6,923 bases of DNA from CAKZYD01 sp039814715. Lineage in GTDB: Bacteria > Pseudomonadota > Alphaproteobacteria > Sphingomonadales > CAKZYD01. Under the pieces are notes generated by a model. The model searched no databases, had not been told where the DNA came from, and saw nothing but the letters and a program-made list of their open reading frames with translations. Shown piece by piece: positions 1 through 6,701 of this stretch (positions within the stretch are counted from its first letter, which is position 1; each line of letters opens with the position of its first letter). The translations under genes and the position numbers were made by a program. Location of the stretch: contig JBCCAR010000063.1 of assembly GCA_039814715.1 (NCBI GenBank), positions 1-6,923 of the forward strand, in the 5' to 3' direction.

Positions 1-63
1 CCGAGGAAAGCATTGCGCTGTGAGGTAAAAATCAGCCCCAGAGATGTCCACAGTCCGAGTACG
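1..63. other. left edge, no recognisable gene
   Basis: A plus-strand reading frame from base 3 runs six codons (reading EESIAL) to a TGA at 21-23. This could be the tail of a gene entering from the left, but six codons cannot support a call. The remaining 40 bases show no repeat or site that I recognise. They do not resemble the sequence preceding the second copy of the hairpin repeat on the right, so the shared repeat really starts at base 64. Confidence 0.3.
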
Positions 64-169
64 GGCCCTGCGGGTGACGCCCTGGAAGACGCGGGGTGCG
101 TTGTACGCCTTGTCCGATGCACCGCATCGCACTGCAACCTACGCCTGCCCCGCGCCTTCCAGGGCGTCA
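64..169. repeat. long hairpin repeat module, left copy (complete)
   Basis: Two 22-base arms, 75-96 and 148-169, are inverted copies of each other with one mismatch (A89 opposite C155). They enclose about 51 bases that carry smaller hairpins: CGATGC/GCATCG (115-120 with 124-129, 3-base loop) and GCGT/ACGC. Bases 64-160 recur with no mismatch at 6827-6923 in the same orientation; the right copy is cut by the window end. The module lies just past the 3' end of rnd, beyond the 32-base module. There is no T-run after the stem on either strand, so it is not a standard intrinsic terminator. Likely identities are a dispersed palindromic intergenic repeat, the core of a MITE-like element, or a structured 3'-UTR RNA. 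The repeat and fold are seen directly; any function is inference. Confidence 0.9.
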
Positions 170-201
170 TCAAATGGCTCTGATTAAGTGAAACGTGCTC
201 T
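170..201 (-). repeat. 32-base gene-end repeat module, left copy
   Basis: On the minus strand this reads AGAGCACGTTTCACTTA and onward, matching bases 6700-6731 of the plus strand in 31 of 32 positions. It follows the hairpin module without a gap, and its end lies 4 bases beyond the rnd stop codon (206-208). It therefore sits in the 3' flank of rnd in the sense direction, just as the right copy does for the beta-oxidation gene. The two copies are inverted relative to each other on the chromosome. It may be one end of a larger element with inverted termini, or a separate module that settles at gene ends. Confidence 0.88.
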
Positions 202-205
202 CGCC

Positions 206-1372
206 CTATTCCAGCTCTACCACTTCGATAGACTTCCCATCGGCCGTAAGCGCAAGCTCTCCGCGCAGCATGGCCTGGGCTTCGCGCCCGAAAATCTCGC
301 CGCGCCATCCCTGCATGACCAGCAGGTCCGCGCCAGCGCCATTGGCGATCCGGTCCATATCTTCTGCGCTTGCAATGAGCTTTGGCGCCACGCCCATATC
401 TTGCGCACGTGCTTTTAGCAGCAATTTGAGCAGGTCAGAGACAGGATGAGAGCGCAGAACAGAACGGTCTTTTTTGAGCGGTATCTCTTGCGCTGGCAGC
501 GGCTCGGCATCGGCCAGCAGGTCAATGACAGTTTGCCCATAGGCGCCATTGGCAAACCCAGCGCTCACGCCGCGCGTCTTTGCAAGATCGCCCGTTGTTT
601 TTGGTTTTTGCGCTGCAATTTGCAAAATGGCGTCGTCGCTGATTAACCGGCCGCGCGGAATATCAATCTTCTGGACTGTCTTCTCCCGCCACGCGGCAAG
701 CGCCTTAATCACCCCAAGAAATTTAGGATCGCGCGAGCGGTGCTTCAGGCGTTTCCATGCCGCATCTGGGTCAACCGCGTAGGTTTTCTCCGCGGTGAGC
801 ACGTCCATTTCTTCATCGAGCCAGCTGGCCCGTCCATTGCCTTCAAGCGCGCTGCTCATGGCGGTATAGATATCGCACAGATAGGTGACATCGCCTAAAG
901 CGTAGGCCAGCTGCTTATCGCTTAAGGGGCGGCGCGCCCAATCGGTAAAGCGCGAGGATTTGTCCAAACGGGTGTCGCAGTAGTGCTCCACCAGCGCTTG
1001 ATAGCCTGCCGAATCAGGAAAGCCGAGCACCATGGCCGCGACCTGTGTATCAAAGACCGGCGATGGTACACAGCCAGTCGCGTGGTAAAAAATCTCAAAA
1101 TCCTGCCGCGCGGCATGAACGACTTTCAGTACCGGCTCGTTATTCATCAAATGCCAAAAAGGCGCCAGATCCAGCCCATCAGCCAGCGGGTCAATAATGT
1201 GCGCTTCCTCAGAGCTAGCCACTTGAATAAGGCACAGCTGAGAGAAATAGGTTTTCTCGCGCATGAACTCGGTGTCGATGGTGATGAAGGGCGCTTGCGC
1301 CAAGCGCGCGCACAGCGTCTCTAGCGTCTCGGTTCCAACAATGGGGGTGATGCACTCTGATTTTTCTGCCAT
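206..1372 (-). CDS. rnd: ribonuclease D (3'-5' exoribonuclease)
   Basis: This 388-residue protein is close to the usual length of RNase D, which trims the 3' ends of tRNA precursors and other structured RNAs in the cytoplasm using two metal ions. The DEDDy exonuclease domain spans about residues 10-175. Exo I is DTEFMRE with D33 and E35, Exo II is VVHAARQD with D91, and Exo III is YALGD with Y157 and D161, so all five catalytic residues are present. An HRDC domain follows at about 205-285, including the stretch DPKFLGVIKALAAWRE, and a second HRDC-like helical region occupies about 300-375. The start at 1372 gives the family's normal N-terminus, but no clear Shine-Dalgarno precedes it; a promoter-like pair ends 8 bases upstream. 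The gene diverges from the YdcZ-type gene 63 bases away, and its stop codon lies 4 bases from the repeat block. Function is confident from the motifs; in vivo substrates are not shown. Confidence 0.96.
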   Translation of the reverse strand: MAEKSECITPIVGTETLETLCARLAQAPFITIDTEFMREKTYFSQLCLIQVASSEEAHIIDPLADGLDLAPFWHLMNNEPVLKVVHAARQDFEIFYHATGCVPSPVFDTQVAAMVLGFPDSAGYQALVEHYCDTRLDKSSRFTDWARRPLSDKQLAYALGDVTYLCDIYTAMSSALEGNGRASWLDEEMDVLTAEKTYAVDPDAAWKRLKHRSRDPKFLGVIKALAAWREKTVQKIDIPRGRLISDDAILQIAAQKPKTTGDLAKTRGVSAGFANGAYGQTVIDLLADAEPLPAQEIPLKKDRSVLRSHPVSDLLKLLLKARAQDMGVAPKLIASAEDMDRIANGAGADLLVMQGWRGEIFGREAQAMLRGELALTADGKSIEVVELE

Positions 1373-1380
1373 AGCAGCGT

Positions 1381-1409
1381 GTCATACGGCGCTCCAAGGC
1401 TTGCGGCAA
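1381..1409 (-). promoter_or_regulatory. candidate rnd promoter (near-leaderless)
   Basis: Read on the minus strand, TTGCCG (1404-1409) and TATGAC (1381-1386) are separated by 17 bases. They resemble the -35 and -10 boxes of a housekeeping sigma factor. The -10 box ends 8 bases before the rnd ATG, so transcription would begin within a few bases of the start codon. This agrees with the lack of a good ribosome-binding site. The match is partial and it is the only reasonable pair in this 63-base gap. Confidence 0.35.
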
Positions 1410-1424
1410 GTGTTGGGGCGAGAA

Positions 1425-1430
1425 AGAGGG
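1425..1430 (+). promoter_or_regulatory. ribosome-binding site fixing the YdcZ-type start
   Basis: AGAGGG lies 5 bases before the ATG at 1436. The upstream in-frame ATG at 1379 has no such site and would add 19 residues not expected for the family. The start at 1436 is therefore preferred. Confidence 0.6.
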
Positions 1431-1435
1431 TTGCT

Positions 1436-1894
1436 ATGTCTGATACGGCCTACATCATAATGGCGCTTATCGCAGGGTCGCTGCTTGCAACGCAGGGACT
1501 TATCAATGGGAAGCTGGCCGGTGCATTTGGCACGCCCACAATCGCCGCCCTGGTCTCTTTCGGCGTTGGGACAGCCGCGCTCATCGGGCTCAACATCTTG
1601 TTGATTGCGACCCGCCAGGCCCCGACGCCCCAGGCTGCTATGGCGGCGGGCCTGCCGTGGTGGGTGTGGACGGGCGGGCTACTGGGCGCTGGGGTCGTCT
1701 CGCTTGCCGCTGCGGCGGTGCCCCGGCTAGGTGCAGCGACTTATATCTCTGCGATCATTTGCGCGCAGCTGATCAGCGCGGCCGTGCTCGATCATATTGG
1801 TGCTTTCGGCTATGCTGCGCGGCCCATTTCGCTCATCAAGCTAGGCGGCATGGCCTGCATGGCCGCGGGCGTCTATCTCATTCGCCGCGGCTGA
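1436..1894 (+). CDS. YdcZ/DUF606-type small membrane protein (DMT superfamily)
   Basis: This 152-residue, very hydrophobic protein has about five predicted membrane segments, near residues 5-23, 35-57, 75-95, 100-117 and 133-150. Length and pattern fit the DUF606/YdcZ family of the drug/metabolite transporter superfamily, half-size relatives of EamA carriers in the inner membrane. Family-like features are the QGLINGKLA stretch after the first segment, PWWVWTGGLLGA at the third, and the GAATYISAIICAQLISA...DHIGAFG region near 99-125. The final segment ends in a positively charged tail (IRRG). Substrate is unknown for most members and nothing here reveals it. The gene is divergent from rnd and 95 bases upstream of aspS on the same strand. 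The gap carries a possible separate aspS promoter, so co-transcription is uncertain. Family assignment is from recognition, not a search. Confidence 0.8.
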   Translation: MSDTAYIIMALIAGSLLATQGLINGKLAGAFGTPTIAALVSFGVGTAALIGLNILLIATRQAPTPQAAMAAGLPWWVWTGGLLGAGVVSLAAAAVPRLGAATYISAIICAQLISAAVLDHIGAFGYAARPISLIKLGGMACMAAGVYLIRRG

Positions 1895-1905
1895 GCGCGT
1901 TAGCC

Positions 1906-1934
1906 TTGACAAAACGGCGTTAAAATGCGCTTTG
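1906..1934 (+). promoter_or_regulatory. candidate aspS promoter
   Basis: A perfect -35 hexamer TTGACA occurs at 1906-1911, just past the end of the YdcZ-type gene. At a 17-base spacing the -10 position reads GCTTTG (1929-1934), a weak match, although the GC-T start resembles the alphaproteobacterial GCTANAWC-type -10. The better-looking TAAAAT at 1921-1926 is too close (9 bases) to pair with this -35. Transcription would begin roughly 50 bases before the aspS ATG. Confidence 0.35.
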
Positions 1935-1989
1935 CCGCTCTCAAATCCACACGCGCACATGCCGCGAAACAACTGTTCGAGCTAAGCCA

Positions 1990-3774
1990 ATGAGCCACCC
2001 GTATAGAAGCCACACCTGCAACGATTTACGCGCAGACAATGTAGGCGATGAAGTGCGCTTGGCTGGCTGGGTTCACCGCAAACGCGATCATGGAAATTTG
2101 CTGTTTGTGGACCTGCGCGATCATTTCGGGCTAACGCAGATCGTAACCGAAGTGGACAGCGAAGCCTTTAAGATTTTAGAGCGTGTGCGCACCGAAAGTG
2201 TTCTCTCCATTGCCGGCAAAGTGGTGGCGCGCTCGGATGAGACGCGCAACGACAATTTGGCGACTGGCGCGGTTGAGGTGCGGGTCCAAAGCGTTGACAT
2301 TCTTGGCGCGGCAGAAGAGCTGCCCATGCCTGTCTTTGGCGATGTGGATTATCCAGAAGATATTCGCCTGCGCTACCGTTTCCTCGATTTGCGCCGCGAG
2401 AAGATGCATCAGAATATCATTTTGCGCAGTCAGATTATCTCCTCCATCCGCCGCCGGATGATCGAGAGCAATTTTATGGAGTTTCAAACGCCCATTTTGA
2501 CAGCATCGTCGCCAGAAGGGGCGCGCGATTTTCTGGTTCCAGCACGGCTCCACCCCGGCAAGTTCTATGCTCTGCCGCAAGCGCCGCAGATGTTTAAGCA
2601 GCTCATCATGGTCTCTGGCTTTGATCGCTATTTCCAAATCGCGCCGTGTTTCCGCGACGAAGACGCGCGCGCGGACCGCTCTCCAGGCGAGTTTTATCAG
2701 CTTGATGTGGAGATGAGCTTTGCAACGCAGGAAGATGTTTTCACCGCCATTGAGCCCGTACTGGCAGGCGTGTTTAAAGAATTCGCTGGCGATCGGCATA
2801 TGCCTGACGAGCCCTTTCCGCGCATTCCTTATAAAGAGGCGATGATGCTTTATGGGTCTGATAAACCAGACCTGCGCAACCCCATCAAAATCTCAGACGT
2901 TACAGACATTTTCCGCGGCAGCGGCTTTGGAATTTTCGCCAAAATGATTGAGGACGGCGCAGCCGTGCGCGCTATTCCGGCGCCTGATGCTGGTCTGCGC
3001 GCGCGCAGCTTCTTTGACAAGACGAATGATTGGGCGCGCTCAGAAGGCTTTGCCGGGCTCGGCTATATCAACTTCAAAGAGGGTAAGGCTGGCGGGCCAA
3101 TTGCCAAGAATATTGGTGAGGAAAAAACCCAGCAGCTGATCGATCGGCTCGGCCTCGGGCCCAATTGCGGCGTATTCTTTGCCTGCGATAAAGCCGCAGG
3201 CGCCGCCAAGCTGGCCGGCTCTGCACGGACGAAAGTGGGCGAAGATTTAGACATTATTGAAAAAGACGTCTTCCGCTTTTGCTGGATCGTCGATTTTCCC
3301 ATGTTTGAATGGGATGAAGAGCGCAAGAAGGTGGACTTTAGCCACAACCCGTTTTCGATGCCGCAAGGCGAGCTGGAAGCGCTCGAAACCAAAGACCCAC
3401 TCGACATCTTGGCTTATCAGTATGACATCGTCTGCAACGGCGTTGAGCTTTCCTCCGGCGCGGTCCGGAACCACCGGCCGGAAATTATGTACAAGGCCTT
3501 TGAAATCGCGGGCTACAGCCAAGACGACGTAGAAGCGGCCTTCCCAGGCATGCTCAATGCCTTCAAATACGGCGCTCCGCCCCATGGCGGCATCGCGCCC
3601 GGCATTGACCGCATTGTCATGCTGCTCTGCGATGAGCCTAACATCCGCGAGGTCATCTTGTTTCCCATGAACCAAAAAGCAGAAGACCTGATGATGAACG
3701 CGCCGTCCGACGTGCCGCAAAAAGCACAACGCGAGCTTCACATTCGCACGGTCATGCCTGATCCTAAGAGCTAA
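1990..3774 (+). CDS. aspS: aspartyl-tRNA synthetase (class II, bacterial type)
   Basis: This 594-residue cytoplasmic enzyme attaches aspartate to tRNA(Asp) using ATP, and its length is normal for the bacterial form. The N-terminal anticodon-binding OB fold covers about residues 1-108. The class II catalytic core starts near 120, with motif 1 around FMEFQTPIL (162-170), motif 2 FRDEDARADR (221-230) and motif 3 GGIAPGIDRIVM (533-544). The bacterial GAD insertion lies at about 295-420. The OB-fold loop reads WVHRKRDHGN with a histidine at residue 29. That is the pattern of non-discriminating AspRS enzymes, which also charge tRNA(Asn) for later amidation by GatCAB; discriminating E. coli AspRS has no histidine there. 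The start at 1990 gives the usual MSHPYRSHTC-like N-terminus, preceded only by a weak GAG ribosome-binding site. No frameshift or missing catalytic residue is seen. The dual specificity is an inference. Confidence 0.98.
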   Translation: MSHPYRSHTCNDLRADNVGDEVRLAGWVHRKRDHGNLLFVDLRDHFGLTQIVTEVDSEAFKILERVRTESVLSIAGKVVARSDETRNDNLATGAVEVRVQSVDILGAAEELPMPVFGDVDYPEDIRLRYRFLDLRREKMHQNIILRSQIISSIRRRMIESNFMEFQTPILTASSPEGARDFLVPARLHPGKFYALPQAPQMFKQLIMVSGFDRYFQIAPCFRDEDARADRSPGEFYQLDVEMSFATQEDVFTAIEPVLAGVFKEFAGDRHMPDEPFPRIPYKEAMMLYGSDKPDLRNPIKISDVTDIFRGSGFGIFAKMIEDGAAVRAIPAPDAGLRARSFFDKTNDWARSEGFAGLGYINFKEGKAGGPIAKNIGEEKTQQLIDRLGLGPNCGVFFACDKAAGAAKLAGSARTKVGEDLDIIEKDVFRFCWIVDFPMFEWDEERKKVDFSHNPFSMPQGELEALETKDPLDILAYQYDIVCNGVELSSGAVRNHRPEIMYKAFEIAGYSQDDVEAAFPGMLNAFKYGAPPHGGIAPGIDRIVMLLCDEPNIREVILFPMNQKAEDLMMNAPSDVPQKAQRELHIRTVMPDPKS

Positions 3775-3901
3775 GCCTTAGGTCCCAATTTCCCAGTGCA
3801 ACTCCAACAAGGCGCTGAATCGCTTCGTTTTGCTCGCGATGAAAGACTAGGCCCGCTTCGTCACCGACCTTTAACCCTGCCCCCTGGCCACGAAGAGCGC
3901 T

Positions 3902-4474
3902 TTAAAGCCCGTCCTCGCGCTTCGACAGCCATTTTTTATGGGCTTTTTTAAGCGCGGAAATGGCCCCGGGATCAGATAAAATTAAATCAAAGCCGCCATC
4001 ATAGGGCGCAAAGACATTGCCCGTTGTCGGCGATACCCAAATCGAGCGGGCTGACAGGTCTTCGGCAATTCCAAGCACAGCTGCGTCAAAGCTGCCACCC
4101 AGATCTTGCGCAGCGCCCGTAAAGACAACGATGCGCGCTGCATCAGGTTCGCCGTCTTCGAGACAAGTAAAGCGCTGATCGAGGGGAATGCCGTGGTAGC
4201 GCCAGCTAGCGTCAACACTAAAAGGTAGATCTGGATCAGGCTCGTACACATAGGCGTAGACGTAGTAAGGTCCTGCATCGCCGAGGACTGCATGTGCAAG
4301 TGTGTTGGCCCGCTCGGCGACAATGGATCGTTCTTTGTCGTTTTCTGGATAGCGCTTGCCCCCGGGAAGACCATGAAAACGGACCCAGCGCGGCGCCAGC
4401 TTAATGCGCAAATCCCACCCGACTGGCGCCATCTGCTCAAAGTTGGATTTCCAATATTGATCGATCTTGCCCAT
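3902..4474 (-). CDS. uncharacterised soluble protein, DUF3885-like
   Basis: This 190-residue protein has no signal peptide or membrane segment. The N-terminal part holds WVRFHGLPGGKRYPEN (30-45), and the C-terminus holds YDGGFDLIL (158-166) followed by KKWLSKREDGL to the end. From memory these match a widespread family of bacterial proteins of unknown role. Its members carry an RFHSLP-x-SKRYP motif near the front and a PYDGG-D-I...WLS...GL tail, often labelled DUF3885. Both signature ends are present, so the protein appears complete. The start at 4474 is supported by GAGAGA about 6 bases upstream. It is convergent with aspS (127-base gap) and divergent from the beta-oxidation gene (157-base gap). 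No operon partner is visible. The role is unknown: no catalytic motif is recognised, and an immunity- or accessory-type function is only one unproven idea. Coding status is confident, the family label moderate. Confidence 0.8.
   Translation of the reverse strand: MGKIDQYWKSNFEQMAPVGWDLRIKLAPRWVRFHGLPGGKRYPENDKERSIVAERANTLAHAVLGDAGPYYVYAYVYEPDPDLPFSVDASWRYHGIPLDQRFTCLEDGEPDAARIVVFTGAAQDLGGSFDAAVLGIAEDLSARSIWVSPTTGNVFAPYDGGFDLILSDPGAISALKKAHKKWLSKREDGL
3927..3949 (+). terminator. weak candidate terminator for aspS
   Basis: AGCCAT (3927-3932) and ATGGGCT (3938-3944) can form a short stem with a bulged G, followed by a run of six T (3944-3949) on the plus strand. It lies about 150 bases past the aspS stop, inside the 3' end of the opposing gene. 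There the same bases encode the Lys-rich KKAHKKW segment, which by itself explains the T-runs. The stem is short, so this is only a possibility. Confidence 0.22.
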
Positions 4475-4575
4475 GGTTTCTCTCTCATTTTGCCCACAAC
4501 GCCTTTAACGCTGGAGGTATGACGTTGCCGCTGTCATATGCAAGGCTCGATTGTGCGTTGCGGGTTGGCTCTTTT

Positions 4576-4599
4576 CTTTAAGCTTAAAGCTTTTATAGT
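4576..4599 (+). promoter_or_regulatory. palindrome and -10-like box upstream of the beta-oxidation gene
   Basis: CTTTAAGCTTAAAG (4576-4589) is a perfect 14-base palindrome, followed at once by a -10-like TATAGT (4594-4599). No good -35 lies at the correct distance: TTGGCT at 4565-4570 is 23 bases away. A palindrome overlapping the -35/-10 region would suit an operator for a dimeric regulator, for example one sensing acyl-CoA. It does not match FadR or PsrA sites that I know. The start codon is 33 bases past the box. The site is seen directly; its role is inferred. Confidence 0.4.
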
Positions 4600-4620
4600 G
4601 CGGCGCTGAATAAAAGTATT

Positions 4621-4628
4621 GGAGGTGA
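4621..4628 (+). promoter_or_regulatory. strong Shine-Dalgarno for the beta-oxidation gene
   Basis: GGAGGTGA is a near-perfect complement to the 16S rRNA tail. GGAGG ends 6 bases before the ATG at 4632, which fixes that start. It is the strongest ribosome-binding site in the window. Confidence 0.85.
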
Positions 4629-4631
4629 GCT

Positions 4632-6701
4632 ATGTCCGTCCATCAAGAAACGCGCGGATCTATTTTAGTTCTGACTGTTGATAATCCGCCTGTAAACCCG
4701 CTGAGCCAAGTGGAACGCCAAGGGCTAATGGATGGCATAGACAAAGCAGCAAGCAATGGCGCGATTAGCGCCATCGTGATTGCAGGCGCCAATCAAAAAT
4801 TCATCGCGGGCGCCGATATAAAAGAATTCGGGAAGACCCCAGAGCCGCCGCATCTGCCCGATGTCATTCACGCTATTGAAGCGTCGACAAAACCCGTGGT
4901 AGCAGCCATTGGCGGGCCCTGCCTTGGCGGCGGGCTGGAAGTGGCGCTCGGATGCCATTACCGCCTCGCTCAAGCCGATGCACAGCTCGGCCTGCCAGAA
5001 GTGACCTTAGGGTTGGTGCCTGGTGCGGGCGGCACGCAGCGCCTGCCTCGCCTGATTGGCGCAGCTGCAGCAGCAGATATGATCACCAACGCAAAGCCGG
5101 TGCGTGCAAAGGCAGCGCTTGATCTTGGCTTGATAGATATCTTAGTGGATGGCGATGTGCTCAGCGCTGCGATAGCTCACGCACAGGAGATTGCTGAGGC
5201 ACCACTGGAGAGCAAGCGGATAAGCGCGATGGAAAACCCATCCGCCGAGGGACTGGACGCCCTTGAAAAACCAGTCGCCCGCAAAGCGCGCGGCGCCAAA
5301 GCACCTTTAGAAGCGCTTGGCCTGGTGAAAACCGCCTGCACCACGTCCTTTGTCGATGGCCTTGCACAAGAGCGCGCAACCTTCCTTGCGCTGCGCGGCA
5401 CGGACCAAGCCAAAGCGCTGCGCCACATCTTTTTTGCTGAAACAGCGGCTAAAAAAGCGCCCGATGATCTCAAAGGTGTCCAGCCCCGCCCGGTGTCGCG
5501 CATCGGCGTCATTGGCGCTGGCACCATGGGCACTGGCATCGCGATCTCACTGGCAGATGGCAGCTATGAGGTGACCTTGCTGGAGATTGCGCCAGAAGCG
5601 CTTGAGCGCGGTCTTGGCCGCATCACTAAAAACTATTCCAGCAATGTCTCAAAAGGCCGAATGAGCGAGGCTAAAGCGGAAGAAGCAGCGGCGCGCATCA
5701 CTGGCACGACCACCTATCTCGATCTGGGAGACTGCGACCTCATCATCGAAGCAGCGTTTGAGTCGCTGCAAGTGAAGAAAGAGATTTTCGCTCAGCTCGA
5801 TAACGTGGCAAAGCCCGGCGCAGTTCTGGCCACAAACACGAGCTACCTCGATATCAACGAGATCGCCGCAAGCACATCGCGCCCGCAAGACATTTTAGGC
5901 ATGCACTATTTCAGCCCGGCAAACATCATGAAGCTGCTGGAAATCGTGCGCGCGGAAGCGACCGCAGGCGATGCGTTGGTGACCGCCCTGTCGGTTGCCA
6001 AGAAGACGCGCAAACAGCCGGTCATCGCCGGGGTGTGCCACGGCTTTATCGGCAACCGTATGCTGCGCGGCTACCAGCGCGAATCAGGCCTGTTGCTCAT
6101 GGAAGGCGCAAGCCCAGAGCAAGTGGACGCAGCCATCACCGGCTTTGGCTTTGCCATGGGGCCGTTTAGCGTCTCCGACCTGGCGGGCATCGACATTGGC
6201 TATAAATCACGCCAGGACATGGACCCGTCCAGCTATGAACCCCACGCCGTCATCGTGTCTGACCGGCTGGCGCAGGCAGAGATGTTTGGTCAAAAAAGCG
6301 GCAAGGGCTTTTATATTTATGATCCCGACACCCGCTCGAAAACACCAAACCCAGAAGCTGCGCGCTTGATTGACGAGGCGCGCGCAGAGCTCGGCTTCAC
6401 GCCGCGCGAGATTTCTGCTGACGAGATCGTCGAGCGCTGCTTGCTTGGTCTGTTCTCTGAAGGCGCGGCCTTACTAGAAGAAGGCATCGCCCAGCGCGCG
6501 AGCGACATCGATGTGGTATACGTCAACGGCTATGGTTTTCCGCGCCACCAAGGCGGGCCAATGTTTTGGGCGCAAAACAAAGGGCTTGGCTGGGCGGATG
6601 AAACAATCGCGCGTTATGCGACCGGAGCATATGGCAAATGGTGGCCACGTCCGCGCAGTATTGCCGCTGGCGCCGCTGGCACAGGCCCGCTGGCGCTCTA
6701 G
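4632..6701 (+). CDS. bifunctional enoyl-CoA hydratase / 3-hydroxyacyl-CoA dehydrogenase (FadB/FadJ/EHHADH-like)
   Basis: This 689-residue multifunctional enzyme carries out two steps of fatty-acid beta-oxidation: hydration of trans-2-enoyl-CoA to L-3-hydroxyacyl-CoA, then NAD-dependent oxidation to 3-ketoacyl-CoA. The crotonase domain (about 1-190) has the oxyanion segment FIAGADIKEF (57-66) and both catalytic glutamates, E103 in GGGLEVALG and E123 in LGLPEVTLG. A linker follows. The Rossmann domain starts at about 289 with GAGTMG (295-300). S404, H425 in GMHYFSPA, E437 and N475 in GFIGNRM fit the dehydrogenase active site. Two C-terminal dehydrogenase helical domains lie at about 470-565 and 595-675. 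The length matches the shorter form of the family rather than E. coli FadB. No thiolase (FadA) gene is adjacent, so it appears to be a single-gene unit. The last 18 or so residues are Ala/Gly-rich and look unlike the usual APLL..LA..G end. The stop codon overlaps the 32-base repeat module, so the tail may have been altered by repeat insertion. The enzymatic assignment is firm; the chain-length preference cannot be told. Confidence 0.95.
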   Translation: MSVHQETRGSILVLTVDNPPVNPLSQVERQGLMDGIDKAASNGAISAIVIAGANQKFIAGADIKEFGKTPEPPHLPDVIHAIEASTKPVVAAIGGPCLGGGLEVALGCHYRLAQADAQLGLPEVTLGLVPGAGGTQRLPRLIGAAAAADMITNAKPVRAKAALDLGLIDILVDGDVLSAAIAHAQEIAEAPLESKRISAMENPSAEGLDALEKPVARKARGAKAPLEALGLVKTACTTSFVDGLAQERATFLALRGTDQAKALRHIFFAETAAKKAPDDLKGVQPRPVSRIGVIGAGTMGTGIAISLADGSYEVTLLEIAPEALERGLGRITKNYSSNVSKGRMSEAKAEEAAARITGTTTYLDLGDCDLIIEAAFESLQVKKEIFAQLDNVAKPGAVLATNTSYLDINEIAASTSRPQDILGMHYFSPANIMKLLEIVRAEATAGDALVTALSVAKKTRKQPVIAGVCHGFIGNRMLRGYQRESGLLLMEGASPEQVDAAITGFGFAMGPFSVSDLAGIDIGYKSRQDMDPSSYEPHAVIVSDRLAQAEMFGQKSGKGFYIYDPDTRSKTPNPEAARLIDEARAELGFTPREISADEIVERCLLGLFSEGAALLEEGIAQRASDIDVVYVNGYGFPRHQGGPMFWAQNKGLGWADETIARYATGAYGKWWPRPRSIAAGAAGTGPLAL

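Noticed and set aside
64..169. tRNA, CRISPR repeat or standard intrinsic terminator
   Set aside because: No cloverleaf, no array of short spaced repeats, and no T-run after the stem on either strand.
1379..1435. N-terminal 19-residue extension of the YdcZ-type protein from the ATG at 1379
   Set aside because: There is no ribosome-binding site at 1379 and the extension is polar and not expected for the family, whereas AGAGGG precedes the ATG at 1436.
2176..2799. Long open frame on the minus strand opposite aspS (a similar one lies at 3247-3741)
   Set aside because: Both are antisense shadows of the well-conserved aspS coding sequence, with no recognisable motif or ribosome-binding site.
3764..3901. 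In-frame continuation of 45 codons past the TAA of the DUF3885-like gene, reading toward aspS
   Set aside because: The frame is open and superficially protein-like (VGDEAGLVFHREQNEAIQ), but the family's usual WLS...GL ending falls exactly at the TAA. Codon use is poor (TTA, CTA, AGG), the plus strand is equally open here, and there is no start codon. Most likely chance.
4519..4581. A 20-codon frame starting right after GGAGGT in the divergent control region
   Set aside because: The GGAGGT touches the ATG with no spacing, the peptide is not recognisable, and the frame ends inside the palindrome. A leader peptide cannot be excluded but is not supported.
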